A stretch of 64,000 nt of DNA. Origin: CBDFKJ01 sp965248805. GTDB lineage: Bacteria > Pseudomonadota > Alphaproteobacteria > UBA6615. Positions 16,737 to 26,619 of this stretch are shown piece by piece. The notes under the pieces are model-generated. The model was not told where the DNA came from and ran no database searches. It saw only the letters and a list, made by a program, of their open reading frames with translations. Made by a program: the position numbers and the translations under genes. The stretch covers positions 62,001 through 126,000 of the forward strand of contig CBDFKJ010000003.1 of the NCBI GenBank assembly GCA_965248805.1, in the 5' to 3' direction. The first letter of the stretch is position 1. Each line of letters begins with the position of its first letter.

Positions 16737-18743
16737 TTGCCGCGCACGGCCCCCACGCCCGATCTGTTCGCCGATGGGTCGGGCAGCGCCAGCTACTCGG
16801 CCCGCGACATCGAGGTGCTCGAGGGGCTGGAGCCGGTCCGGCGCCGGCCCGGCATGTATATCGGCGGTACCGACGAGCGCGCGCTGCACCACTTGGCGGC
16901 GGAGGTGCTCGACAATGCCATGGACGAGGCGGTCGCAGGTTTCGCCAATGCGATCGAGGTCGAGCTGGCCGCCGATGGCACACTGACGGTCCGCGACAAC
17001 GGCCGTGGCATCCCGATCGATCCGCATCCGAAGTTTCGCGACAAGTCGGCGCTGGAAGTGATCCTGACAACGCTCCATTCCGGCGGCAAGTTTTCCGGTC
17101 ACGCCTACCAGACCTCTGGCGGCCTGCATGGCGTCGGCGCCAGCGTCGTCAATGCGCTTTCCGAATGGCTGCAAGTGGAAGTCGCGCGCGACCGGAAACT
17201 TTGGCGTCAGACCTACAGCCGCGGCAAGCCCCAGGACAAGCTCAAAGCGGCGGGCCCGGTTCACAACCGGCGCGGCACTTCGGTGAGCTTCCGCCCCGAC
17301 CCTGACATCTTCGGCACCGGCGTTCACTTTCGCCCGGACACGCTGCACCGCATGGCGCGCTCGAAGGCGTATCTGTTTCGCGGCGTGCAGATCCGCTGGC
17401 AGTGCGCACCGGAATTGGTCGCCGGCGCCGATGTGCCGGACAAGGAGACGTTCCACTTCGAGAACGGGTTGCTGGACTTTCTGCGCATCAGCGTCGCCGA
17501 GCGGGCGTTGATCGCGGCCGAGGTCTTCAGCGGCGAAGCCAATCTTGCCGACGGCTCCGGACGGGTCGAATGGGCGATCTGCTGGCCCGCCGACGGCGAC
17601 GGCTTCATGCGCTCGTACTGCAATACCGTGCCGACGCCGGCGGGGGGCAGTCATGAGTCCGGCCTCCGCGCCGGCCTGACCAAGGCGCTCAAAACCTACG
17701 GTGAGATGACCAACAACCGGCGTGCGGCGCAAATCGCGCCCGAGGACGTGGTTGACGGTGCTTGCGTCATGCTGTCGCTTTTCATTCGAGAGCCGCAATT
17801 CCAAGGCCAAACCAAGGAGCGTCTGTCGATGGCCGCAGCGGCGCGCTTAGTCGAAGGCCAGATACGCGACCACTGCGATCACTTCCTATCGGCCGACCGT
17901 GTTCTCGGCACCGCCTTGCTGGAATGGGCCGTGGAGCGCGCCGAGGAGCGGCTACGCCGGCGCCAGCGCCGTGAGCTCGAACGCAAGACCGCCACCCGTC
18001 GCACGCGCCTGCCCGGCAAGCTCTCCGACTGCAGCCGCACAGGACCGCAGGACACCGAGGTCTTCCTGGTCGAAGGCGACAGCGCCGGCGGGTCGGCCAA
18101 GCAGGCGCGCAGCCGTGAAACGCAGGCGGTGTTGCCGTTGCGCGGCAAGATCCTGAACGTCGCCAGTGCGTCGACCGACAAGCAGCGCGCCAACCAGGAG
18201 TTGCGCGATCTGGAGCAGGCCTTGGGCTGCGGCTCGGGTAAGAACCTTCGCGTCGACGATTTGCGCTATGAGCGCGTCATCATCATGACCGACGCCGATG
18301 TCGACGGCGCCCACATCGCAGCGCTGTTGTTGACCTATTTTTACCGCGAGATGCCCGGGCTGATATCTGCGGGGCACCTGTTCCTCGCCGTGCCGCCGCT
18401 CTATCGCCTGTCGCAGGGTGGGACCACGCATTACGCGATCGACGACGCCGACAAGGACCGGCTGATGAAAGAAGCGTTCGACGGCCGCGGCAAGGTTGAG
18501 ATCAGCCGCTTCAAGGGCCTGGGCGAGATGCCGGCGCGGCAACTGAAGGAAACCACGATGGACCCGGCGCGGCGTGTGCTGCTGCGCGTCGATTTACCCA
18601 ACGTATTGGTGTCGGACGAGGAGGAAGCGGCACGGCAAACCGCGTCCCTGGTCGAGCGGCTGATGGGCCGCAAGCCGGAGCTCCGGTTCGTCTTCATTCA
18701 GGAGAATGCCCGCTTCGTTTCCACCGACGAGTTGGATGTTTGA
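16737..18743 (+). CDS. parE: DNA topoisomerase IV subunit B
   Basis: 668 residues from a TTG start with AGGGAG eight bases upstream. Domains in order: GHKL ATPase (Glu-Val-Leu-Asp-Asn-Ala-x-Asp-Glu; Asp-Asn-Gly-Arg-Gly-Ile-Pro; Gly-Leu-His-Gly-Val-Gly) to about residue 220, transducer to about 400, TOPRIM with Glu-Gly-Asp-Ser-Ala-Gly-Gly and Asp-Ala-Asp-Val-Asp-Gly-Ala-His, then Phe-Lys-Gly-Leu-Gly-Glu-Met. The short length and absence of the GyrB insertion favour ParE over GyrB. With ParC it decatenates replicated chromosomes. Intact. Confidence 0.93.
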   Translation: MPRTAPTPDLFADGSGSASYSARDIEVLEGLEPVRRRPGMYIGGTDERALHHLAAEVLDNAMDEAVAGFANAIEVELAADGTLTVRDNGRGIPIDPHPKFRDKSALEVILTTLHSGGKFSGHAYQTSGGLHGVGASVVNALSEWLQVEVARDRKLWRQTYSRGKPQDKLKAAGPVHNRRGTSVSFRPDPDIFGTGVHFRPDTLHRMARSKAYLFRGVQIRWQCAPELVAGADVPDKETFHFENGLLDFLRISVAERALIAAEVFSGEANLADGSGRVEWAICWPADGDGFMRSYCNTVPTPAGGSHESGLRAGLTKALKTYGEMTNNRRAAQIAPEDVVDGACVMLSLFIREPQFQGQTKERLSMAAAARLVEGQIRDHCDHFLSADRVLGTALLEWAVERAEERLRRRQRRELERKTATRRTRLPGKLSDCSRTGPQDTEVFLVEGDSAGGSAKQARSRETQAVLPLRGKILNVASASTDKQRANQELRDLEQALGCGSGKNLRVDDLRYERVIIMTDADVDGAHIAALLLTYFYREMPGLISAGHLFLAVPPLYRLSQGGTTHYAIDDADKDRLMKEAFDGRGKVEISRFKGLGEMPARQLKETTMDPARRVLLRVDLPNVLVSDEEEAARQTASLVERLMGRKPELRFVFIQENARFVSTDELDV

Positions 18744-18954
18744 GCGCTAGATCGGGCCGAACCTGTCGCGAGTTCGGCGAACACGTGCTTTTGACCGGCC
18801 GCAATAGTGGGTCCGAATGATTTCGATGGCCGCGCCGACCGTCCGAGTTTAGACCTTTGGTGTTACGTGCGCCGACGCTGCAGCGGCCAGCGTTCGAACG
18901 ATCGATTTCGGTGGTTGCGATGGTTGGCTCCGATGCACGCGAGGAGGCGTGCCG

Positions 18955-19599
18955 ATGACCCGGCAGATGAGCAACGTGGTAAACGCGGCCGCCAATCTCG
19001 CTTCACGGCGATTCGGCATGTCGGCGCTCGTTCTGAGCGCGTTGGCGCTCGGCGGTTGCCCCCCGGCGACGACGAAGTTCGAGATGACGCAGTTTGGCGG
19101 TAGCTATCAAGCCGCCCAGTTCGAGTTCATCGCCGGAGGGCGGGATTTTCACACCGTCGTCGTAGGCAGTCCGGTGGGCGGCGACGATGCCGCGTTCGCC
19201 GATCGGGTAACCACGATCCTGAGGGCGCGAAGCACCCGCCAACGATCGAACTTCACGACTGAGCCCGGATGCAGCGCAAAGCTCCAGTTTCGGATGGTCA
19301 TGGTGTTCAACCTGGCGCGCCGGGTTCCGCCCAACATCCTTCGCAGCCAGACGGATGCGCAGGCCGTCGCGCCGCAGGGCACGCAGACAATTGTCGTAGA
19401 TGCCGCTTACTGCAACGGCGAGCAGGCCGTGACGAGTGTTCGTGGCAGTGTCGCTGCCGGCGATGATGCCGCCCTGGAACAATTCCTGGCGCAATTGCTC
19501 CAGCTTCTGTTCCCGCAGACGGCATTCAGGCAGTTGCCCCGCCGACCAGGCACTTTCATCGTGCACCACAACTTCGGCGAACACCCACGTTTTGACTGA
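18955..19599 (+). CDS. Lipoprotein of unknown family, first of a tandem pair
   Basis: About 214 residues. The start at 18955 has GAGGAGG upstream; a GTG two codons earlier is less likely. A long basic/hydrophobic N-terminus ends in lipobox-like Leu-Gly-Gly-Cys. The mature part shares Phe-Gly-Gly-x-Tyr-Gln, Gly-Gly-Arg-Asp-Phe-His-Thr-Val-Val, Thr-Arg-Gln-Arg-Ser-Asn-Phe-Thr-Thr-Glu-Pro-Gly, and Tyr-Cys-Asn-Gly...Thr-Ser-Val-Arg-Gly-Ser-Val with the next gene (19694-20290). The pair clearly arose by duplication. No known domain is recognised; an outer-membrane or periplasmic location is inferred. Confidence 0.75.
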   Translation: MTRQMSNVVNAAANLASRRFGMSALVLSALALGGCPPATTKFEMTQFGGSYQAAQFEFIAGGRDFHTVVVGSPVGGDDAAFADRVTTILRARSTRQRSNFTTEPGCSAKLQFRMVMVFNLARRVPPNILRSQTDAQAVAPQGTQTIVVDAAYCNGEQAVTSVRGSVAAGDDAALEQFLAQLLQLLFPQTAFRQLPRRPGTFIVHHNFGEHPRFD

Positions 19600-19693
19600 C
19601 CAACACCATAGCGCTATCTGAATTCGACAACGGCGCCGGACAACTGCGCTTGGTAGGAGGGGCGACCCCCGATACACTCGAGGAGGCGTATCG

Positions 19694-20290
19694 ATGTGGC
19701 GACTGAAGAGCATTGCGATGTTGGCGACCGCGATCCTGGCGTCTCGAAGAAGGGGCCTGGCGGCACTGGTACTTGGCGCCTCGGCGGTTGGCAGTTGCGC
19801 CGCGGCGACGAAGTTTGAGTCGACGCAGTTCGGCGGACGCTATCAGGGCGTCGAGTTCGAGTACATCGCCGGCGGGCGCGACTTTCACACCGTCGTCAGG
19901 GGCAACCCCTTCGGCGGCGACGATGCCGTGTTCGCCAACCGGGTCGTTGCCATCCTCAACGCGCGCAACACCCGCCAGCGATCGAATTTCACGACCGAGC
20001 CCGGACCGAGCGCGCGGCTGCAATTCCGTATGGTACTGGTGTTCAACCCCGTGGGCCGGGCGCCGCCCAACACCCTTTGCAGCGAGCCGGACTCGGTGGA
20101 AGCGGCGCCGCCGAACCCGCAGACGATCGCCGTCCACGCCGCCTACTGCAACGGCGCGGTCGCGGTGACCAGCGTGCGCGGCAGTGTCGGTGGCGACGAC
20201 GACGCCTTCGAACAACTCCTGGCGGAAATGCTGACGCTTCTGTTCCCGCACAGGGGGTTCAGACGCCGAGGCTTCGACGACAGCGATTAG
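19694..20290 (+). CDS. Lipoprotein paralogue, second of a tandem pair
   Basis: 198 residues, the same architecture as 18955-19599: lipobox Ala-Val-Gly-Ser-Cys, then the shared blocks Gly-Gly-Arg-Asp-Phe-His-Thr-Val-Val and Thr-Arg-Gln-Arg-Ser-Asn-Phe-Thr-Thr-Glu-Pro-Gly. The ribosome site context (CGAGGAGGCGT before ATG) is also copied from the first gene. Its tail is shorter and more basic. The intergenic gap is 94 bp, so they may be co-transcribed. Function unknown. Confidence 0.75.
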   Translation: MWRLKSIAMLATAILASRRRGLAALVLGASAVGSCAAATKFESTQFGGRYQGVEFEYIAGGRDFHTVVRGNPFGGDDAVFANRVVAILNARNTRQRSNFTTEPGPSARLQFRMVLVFNPVGRAPPNTLCSEPDSVEAAPPNPQTIAVHAAYCNGAVAVTSVRGSVGGDDDAFEQLLAEMLTLLFPHRGFRRRGFDDSD

Positions 20291-20450
20291 GTGCCATGGC
20301 GATCACGGCCGGCTTACATGTATTTGATGAGTTAGGTCGCACACTGCGGCAGATTTCGGCGCATAACCCTTGAATGCCCGCGGTAAACACTGCATGTTGT
20401 CGCCATAGGGCGCGGCCGATCCACATGTTCACGATCAGCAACCCACAAGT

Positions 20451-21824
20451 ATGACATTCTCCGACCTCGGGCTAAGCCCGTCCGTCCTTCGCGCCGTCGC
20501 GGAGGCCGGCTACCAGGACCCCACACCGATTCAGGAGCAGGCGATCCCACCGATCCTCGCCGGGCGCGATATCGTGGGCACGGCGCAGACCGGCACCGGC
20601 AAGACCGCCGGGTTTGCGCTGCCGATGCTGGACGTCCTGGCCGCTGGGCGGGCCCGTGCGCGCATGCCGCGATCGCTGATCTTGGAACCGACCCGCGAGT
20701 TGGCGACGCAAGTCGCGGAGAATTTCAACGTCTACGGCAAGTATCATCCGCTCAACAAGGCGCTGTTGATCGGCGGCGTCAGCTTCGCCGATCAGGACCA
20801 CGCTCTGCAGCGCGGCGTCGATGTCCTGATCGCGACGCCGGGGCGGCTGCTCGACCACGTCGAGCGCGGCAAGGTCCTGCTCGCCGACATTCGCATCCTC
20901 GTCATCGACGAGGCTGACCGCATGCTCGACATGGGCTTCGTGCCGGATATCGAGCGCATCATCAAGCTGCTGCCATGGCGGCGTCAGACATTGATGTTCT
21001 CCGCCACGATGCCGCGGGAGATCCGGCGGCTCGCGAGTGCCTATCTTTCGAACCCAGCGGAGATCGCGGTGGCGGCACCGGACTCGGCGGCCGAGACGGT
21101 GATCCAACTGAGGGTCCCGGTGGCCGGCGAATTCAGAGCCAAGCGCGCGGCCCTGCGCCAGCTCTTGCGCACGCATGACGTGCAGAGTGCAATCATCTTC
21201 TGCAACCGCAAGCGCGACGTGGGCATCCTGCACCGCTCGCTCGACCGTCACGGATTCGACGCCGCCGCGTTGCACGGCGACATGCCACAGAGCCTGCGTA
21301 CCGAAACGCTCGACCGGTTTCGCAAGGGCGAAATCCGGCTTCTGGTCGCCAGCGACATCGCCGCCCGCGGGCTCGACATCCTGGCCATGAGCCATGTGTT
21401 CAACTTCGACGTGCCGTTGAGCGCGGAGGACTACGTCCACCGCATCGGCCGCACTGGCCGCGCCGGACGCGAGGGCCACGCGATCACGCTAGTGGCGCCG
21501 ATCGACAGCAAACGCATCGCCGCGGTCGAGAGGTTGCTCGGCACGAAAATTCCAACTGCCGCGCCAGGAGGCGCCGCGCCGGAACCCGTCTCGATCGCCG
21601 CAGAACCCGTCTCGATCGCTGCAGAATCCGCATCGATCGCCGCGGAATCGCGGCGAGCGCCCACCGGCCGTTCGCGTCGGCGAACGCGCGCGCCCTCGCA
21701 TGACAAGGCAGCCCCTTCGCCGCAGAATGGAACGACGCCGAAGGACAAGCGGCGCCAGACCACGCGCAGTGAGGAGTTCGTCGTCGGCATGGGCGATCAC
21801 ATACCGGACTTCCTGCTGCGATAA
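20451..21824 (+). CDS. DEAD-box RNA helicase (RhlE-like)
   Basis: 457 residues. Q motif (Thr-Pro-Ile-Gln at about 25), Walker A Ala-Gln-Thr-Gly-Thr-Gly-Lys-Thr at 45-52, Pro-Thr-Arg-Glu-Leu-Ala, Asp-Glu-Ala-Asp, Ser-Ala-Thr, and His-Arg-Ile-Gly-Arg-Thr-Gly-Arg. All helicase motifs are intact. The C-terminal tail from about 375 is low-complexity: three tandem eight-residue repeats of the type Ser-Ile-Ala-Ala-Glu-Pro/Ser (encoded around 21590-21650), then a basic Arg/Lys stretch likely to touch RNA. Probable roles are ribosome assembly or mRNA turnover, as for RhlE. No strong ribosome site is seen before the ATG. Confidence 0.92.
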   Translation: MTFSDLGLSPSVLRAVAEAGYQDPTPIQEQAIPPILAGRDIVGTAQTGTGKTAGFALPMLDVLAAGRARARMPRSLILEPTRELATQVAENFNVYGKYHPLNKALLIGGVSFADQDHALQRGVDVLIATPGRLLDHVERGKVLLADIRILVIDEADRMLDMGFVPDIERIIKLLPWRRQTLMFSATMPREIRRLASAYLSNPAEIAVAAPDSAAETVIQLRVPVAGEFRAKRAALRQLLRTHDVQSAIIFCNRKRDVGILHRSLDRHGFDAAALHGDMPQSLRTETLDRFRKGEIRLLVASDIAARGLDILAMSHVFNFDVPLSAEDYVHRIGRTGRAGREGHAITLVAPIDSKRIAAVERLLGTKIPTAAPGGAAPEPVSIAAEPVSIAAESASIAAESRRAPTGRSRRRTRAPSHDKAAPSPQNGTTPKDKRRQTTRSEEFVVGMGDHIPDFLLR

Positions 21825-21872
21825 TTCCTGCCCGCCGCCGACGCCCGTTGGCAGCGACGAAACGAGGCGGAC

Positions 21873-22115
21873 ATGCAGACGATCTTCGTGATGGTCAAAT
21901 GCGAGCTCGGCAAGGCCTATGACGTGGCCGACGCGTCGGTTCTGTCGGTAGAGCAAGTGTCGGAGGTGTATTCCACTTCGGGCCAGTACGACCTGTTGAT
22001 GAAGTGCTATCTGCCGGACGATCACGACGTCGGTCAGTTTGTGACCCGGCACATCCAGACGTTGCCCAGCGTCAAGGACACGTTCACGATCATCGCGTTC
22101 AAGGCGTTCGGCTGA
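21873..22115 (+). CDS. Stand-alone Lrp/AsnC ligand-binding (RAM) domain protein
   Basis: 80 residues: only the alpha-beta RAM half of Lrp/AsnC regulators (Phe-Val-Met-Val-Lys-Cys-Glu-Leu-Gly; Tyr-Ser-Thr-Ser-Gly-Gln-Tyr-Asp-Leu-Leu; Thr-Phe-Thr-Ile-Ile-Ala-Phe-Lys), with no DNA-binding HTH. Such stand-alone RAM proteins bind amino acids and can assemble with full-length Lrp proteins. It follows the helicase by 48 bp and precedes the monooxygenase, so it could be a metabolite sensor for that pathway; this is inference. Confidence 0.82.
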   Translation: MQTIFVMVKCELGKAYDVADASVLSVEQVSEVYSTSGQYDLLMKCYLPDDHDVGQFVTRHIQTLPSVKDTFTIIAFKAFG

Positions 22116-22158
22116 TCAATCGCGGCCGCGGCGACGGCCGGCAACGCGGCACCGCTCA

Positions 22159-23824
22159 ATGGGCACAATATTCTCCTCCCGGTTTGACGTCACGCCGTGC
22201 ACTGAACCGACCGGCGGCAAGACCCGACGCTACCGGTCGTCATCGTCGGCGCCGGCCCGGTGGGCCTGGCGGCGGCGGTCGATTTGGGAATGCGCGGTGT
22301 CCAGACCATGGTCCTCGACGCCAAGGATGCGATCGGCGAAGGCAGCCGCGCGATCTGCTGGGCCAAGCCACGCTGGAGATCTGTGACCGGCTCGGCGTCG
22401 GCGACGATCTGGTGGCCAAGGGCGCAACCTGGAACCGTGGCATCGTGTGCCTCGGCGACCGCAAGATTTATGAGTTCGACCTGCTGCCCGAGCCCGACCA
22501 CCGGCGACCGGCCTTCATCAATCTTCAGCAGTACTATTTCGAAGCCCGTATGATCGAGCGCGCCGCCGAACTGCCTGCCGTCGGTCTGCGCTGGCAACAC
22601 CAGGTCGTCGGGCTATCGCCACGGCCCGACAGCGTTACGATCAAGGTCGCCACGCCGGAAGGCCGCTACGATGTCGAGGCGGATTGGGTGCTGGCCTGCG
22701 ACGGCGTCCGCAGCCTGTGCCGGCGCCTGCTCGGCCATGAGTTCGAGGGCCGAGTCTTTCGCGACCGCTTTCTGATCGCCGACATTCGCCTGCCGTCGAG
22801 GCAGCCTGCCGTGCGCCGGTTCTGGTTCAGCCCGCCCTTCCACCCTGGCCAGTCGACGCTTATGCACAAGCAGGCCGACGACGTATGGCGCGTCGATTTC
22901 CAGTTGGGCTGGAACGCCGACCCGGGGCGGGAGACGGATCCGCGCGCCGTCACTCAACGCTTGCAGAATATGCTCGGCGATGGCGCCTCGTTCGAGGTCG
23001 TTTGGTCGTCGGTCTATACCTTTGCGTGCCGGCGCATGGACCGGTTCCGCCACGGCCGCGTATTCTTCCTGGGCGATGCTGCGCACGTCGTCTCGCCCTA
23101 CGGCGCGCGCGGCGGCAATAGCGGCATCCAGGACGCCGACAACCTGGTCTGGAAGCTGGACCTGGTTATCGCCGGATTGGCGCCGGAGCAGCTTCTGGTG
23201 TCGTACGAAGGCGAGCGCATCGCCGCCGCCGACGAGAACATTCGTCACTCCACACGCAGCACCGAATTTCTCACTCCGAAGTCTGGCGCCAGCCGCGCTT
23301 TCCGCGACGCAGTGCTGGAACTGGCGCGTGATCACGAGTTCGCCCGCCCCTTCGTCAACAGCGGACGGCTATCGACGCCGACGGCCTATGCGAGCTCGCC
23401 GCTCAACACGCCCGAGCGCGACGGATTCGCCGGCGCGATGATACCCGGTGCGCCGTGCGCCGACGCCCCGGTCACCGTCAAGGGTAAGCCGGATTGGCTG
23501 CTCAAAAATCTTGGTGGGCGCTTCACGCTGCTGCTCTTCGCTGACCGGGCACCGCCGAAGCGAGTGGCGCAGGCGTCGAAGTCTCTTTCACCGCCCATCG
23601 AGATCGTGCGCATCGGCAAGGGCGGAAGGCTGACTGACGTGAATGGCGTCGCCGCGGCGCGCTACGACGCGCAGACCGGCACATGCTACCTCATTCGCCC
23701 CGACCAACACGTCGCGGCACGCTGGCGCGAGATCGACATTGAAGCCCTGACCGCCGCGCTTGACCGTGCCATGGGCCGCCGCCTGGTCGCCGCCGACGCC
23801 GATATTGTGGGAGCCCTGCTATGA
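22159..23824 (+). pseudogene. FAD-dependent aromatic monooxygenase (MhpA/PheA-like), two frameshifts
   Basis: The original protein of about 555 residues is recoverable by adding one base near 22225 and one near 22370. The second segment holds the Rossmann motif Val-Ile-Val-Gly-Ala-Gly-Pro-Val-Gly. The third segment, open to 23824, has Asp-Gly-Val-Arg-Ser (the DG motif), the GD motif Phe-Leu-Gly-Asp-Ala-Ala-His-Val-Val-Ser-Pro-Tyr-Gly-Ala-Arg-Gly-Gly-Asn, and a thioredoxin-like C-terminal domain. The family hydroxylates phenolic rings with NAD(P)H and O2. The stop overlaps the DUF2783 start (ATGA), so they were one operon. Broken as read. Confidence 0.82.
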
Positions 23825-23924
23825 CGGGCAAACTGAAGACCGAGCCGCGCATCGCCCGGCCCGACGAGGTCTATGCACAGCTGATGGCGCTGCACCAGGA
23901 TGCCAGCGCCGAGAAAAGCCTTAA

Positions 23925-25347
23925 CAGCCCGTTGAAAAAGTCGCGGCCATCTGACTCTGTGACGAGGGCATGGTTCGAGTCGGGAGCTTCGTCATGGCGT
24001 TGGGACGACAAGGGGATCGACAGGTGGACTTGATGGTCAGTTGGGCAGAGATGCCTCGCTCGCCCGGCCACGTGTTTTACGACCAGCTGGCTGGTCGATG
24101 CCGGTTTCGATGCGTTCGCCGAGGACCTGTGTGAGCCCTATTACGCGCCAGGGATCGGACGTCCGGGAATCCCACCGGGGCGTTACTTCCGGATGCACCT
24201 GGTCGGCTACTTCGAAGGCCTCGACAGTGAGCGGGCGTTGGAGTGGCGGTGCGCCGACAGCTTGTCGCTGCGTGAGTTCTTGCGCCTGGAGGCGCGCGCA
24301 CGTGTGCCTGACCACTCGTCGTTGAGCACGATCCGCAGCCGCACGCGGTGCATGAGGCAGTGTTCGCCTGGGTGCTGGACGTTCTTGGCGAGCACGGCCT
24401 GGTCAAGGGCGAGCGGATTGGGGTCGATGCTTCGACCATGGAGGCGAACGCGGCGCTGCGCTCGATCGTGCGCCGCGACAGCGGCGAAAGCTATCGCCAG
24501 ATGCTGCAGCGCATGGCCGCCGACAGCGGGATCGAGACCGCGGCGAATGACTTGGCGCAGATGGATCGGCGGCGCAAGGGCAAGAAACTCTCCAATGCGG
24601 ACTGGGTCTCGACGCGGAGGCCAAAATCGCCAGGATGAAGGACGGCACGACGCATCTGGCCTACAAGCCCGAACACGCGGTCGACCTCGACACCGGGGCG
24701 GTGATCGCGGCCGAGCTGTATCCGGCCGATCAGGGCGACACGACCACCCTGCCGACAACGTTGACGTCAGCCGAGGCCAAGCTGGCGGCTGTGGGCGCAG
24801 CGCCGACGGCCGACGAACCGGCGGAGCTGGTGACCGACAAAGGCTACTTCGGCCGCGAGGTGCTGAAGTCCCTTGCCGACGGCGCCTGGACGACCCGCAT
24901 CGCCGAACCGAAGGGCAAGGGGCTCTCGCGCTGGCACGGCGACGACGCCGCTCGGCGGGCCGTTTACAACAACCGCAACCGATTGCTGTCGGGCGTGGCG
25001 AAGGCCGCGTTCAAACTCCGCGCCGAAGTGGTCGAGCGGGGCTTCGCCCAGGTCCTCGATCGCGGCGGCATGCGCCGCACTTGGCTGCGCGGGCGCGAGA
25101 ACGTCGGCAAGCGCTATCTGATCCACGTCGCCGGACACAACCTGGGCGTCCTATTGCGCCAGTTGATCGGCGCCGGGACCCCGCGAGAGGCTGCGGCCAA
25201 GGGCTTGGCGGTCCTGCTGCTTGTCTTGCGACAGGAACAATCGCTGATCATTATCCTCGCCCTCAATAACCCCCCGGCGCCGGGTCTCGCCGCCGCCATT
25301 GTTATCACGCCCGATGCTTCATCAACTCAGTCTTCTTCAACGGGCTG
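23925..25347 (+). mobile_element. IS1182-like insertion sequence type B, copy 2
   Basis: 1423 bp with inverted ends and perfect TTAA flanks (23921-23924, 25348-25351), inside the DUF2783 gene. It lacks the 488-bp duplication of copy 1 but shares all of its small frameshifts. Confidence 0.92.
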
Positions 25348-25351
25348 TTAA
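23994..25351 (+). pseudogene. Type-B transposase, multiply frameshifted
   Basis: Starts at 23994. Reading frames change near 24090, near 24340 and near 24620. The last segment (from about 24635) carries Thr-Asp-Lys-Gly-Tyr-Phe and Val-Val-Glu-Arg-Gly-Phe-Ala-Gln. The three indels are identical to those in the 12201-14111 copy, so the parent was already broken when it moved. The final stop TAA is contributed by the TTAA target site, not by the element. Confidence 0.85.
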
Positions 25352-25520
25352 GCTGAATGCGAAGCTGATTCTGCTGTTAGCCAATCATATCGGTGACGAG
25401 GCGGTGCTGGAGGAAGCCTGCGCGCTCGCCAGCGGCGGCTCGGACACCGGCTAACGGCGTTTGCTTCTGCGACGTCCGTTGGACCTACTCGTTACCGGCA
25501 TTGGATAGAATAGATCGAAC

Positions 25521-26619
25521 CGTGCCTATCCGCTTGACGCATACACCCACTAGGGATAGGTTGTGTGCGTACAACGGATAGTGGGTCATGGACGTTCTCG
25601 ACCGCACCGACCTGCCCTTCCCGCAATCCCTCCCCGAGTTTCAGCGACTTTTCTCCGACGATGCGGCGTGCGCCGCCTACCTGGAAAGGGCTCGCTGGGG
25701 TGACGGGTTCGCCTGCCCGCGCTGCGGCGTCGTGGGTGAACCTTTCCGCATCGCCACGCGGCCTGGCGTCCTGACCTGTCGCGCTTGCCGCCGCCAGACG
25801 GGATTGACCGTCGGCACGGTCATGGAGCGCAGCCACACGCCTTTGAGCACGTGGTTTTGGGCCGCCTATCTGGTCGCCAGCCAGACGCCGGGCATGTCGG
25901 CGGTGCAGTTTCAGCGGCAGCTTGGGCTGACGCGGTACGAAACCGCCTTCGGCATCCTGCATAAGCTCCGCGCGGGTATGGTGCGGCCCGATCAGGATCG
26001 GATCGGTGCCAGGGCAGGAGAGCATGTCGAGGTGGACGAAACCTATGTTGGAGGCCGGATGCGTGGTGAAGGCCGAGGCGTTCACCACAAGACGCTGGTG
26101 GCTGCTGCCGTCGAAGTCAGCCACAGGGAGCCCGGCACCGCGCAGGACAAGCGGAAGGATGGCCGCTACGCCGGGCGTGTGCGGCTGTCCGTCGCTGCCG
26201 ACCGCAGCGCCGATTCGCTATGTGGCTTCGTCGAGAACGCCGTTATGCCGGGGTCGCTGATCGTCACCGACGATTGGAGTGGCTATGGCAGCTTGCGGAC
26301 ACGCGGCTATGATCACCACGCCACTGCCGAATGCGGCGACCCCGAGGTGGCCGAAGAGTTCATGCCGATCATCCACCTCGTCTTCAGCAACCTGAAGAAT
26401 TGGCTCAGTGGCATCCACCATGGCGTGAGCGCAAAGCATCTACAAGCCTACCTCAATGAGTTCACGTTCCGCTTCAACAGGCGGTTTTACCCGTTCAACG
26501 CCTTCCGCTCATTGCTCGGAATCGCAGGAGAGGCCGAGGCTCCAACCTACGCCGAGCTATATTCCGGCGAGTGGAAGCACCTACATGTAGTGGGTGTACG
26601 AATTAACCGGATAGGCACG
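25521..26619 (+). mobile_element. IS1595-family insertion sequence, copy 1
   Basis: 1099 bp with inverted ends CGTGCCTATCCG.., flanked by the perfect 8-bp repeat GATCGAAC (25513-25520 and 26620-26627), the repeat length typical of IS1595. Confidence 0.93.

Larger units (their letters stand above)
23821..25454 (+). pseudogene. DUF2783-family protein, interrupted by type-B IS
   Basis: The 5' part (23821-23924) and 3' part (25352-25454) join in frame when the IS and one TTAA repeat are removed. The result is a 68-residue protein with Arg-Pro-Asp-Glu-Val-Tyr-Ala and Leu-Leu-Leu-Ala-Asn-His-Ile-Gly-Asp. DUF2783 genes commonly accompany FAD monooxygenases and MBL hydrolases, as here, but their role is not established. 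Start overlaps the monooxygenase stop by ATGA. Confidence 0.85.

Noticed and set aside
16716..17810. 364-codon open frame antisense to parE
   Set aside because: It is complementary to highly conserved GHKL and transducer motifs of parE; composition bias explains the open frame.
18754..18777. GCCGAAC..GTTCGGC hairpin after parE considered as terminator
   Set aside because: The stem is short, the loop long and there is no T-run; I could not support it as an intrinsic terminator.
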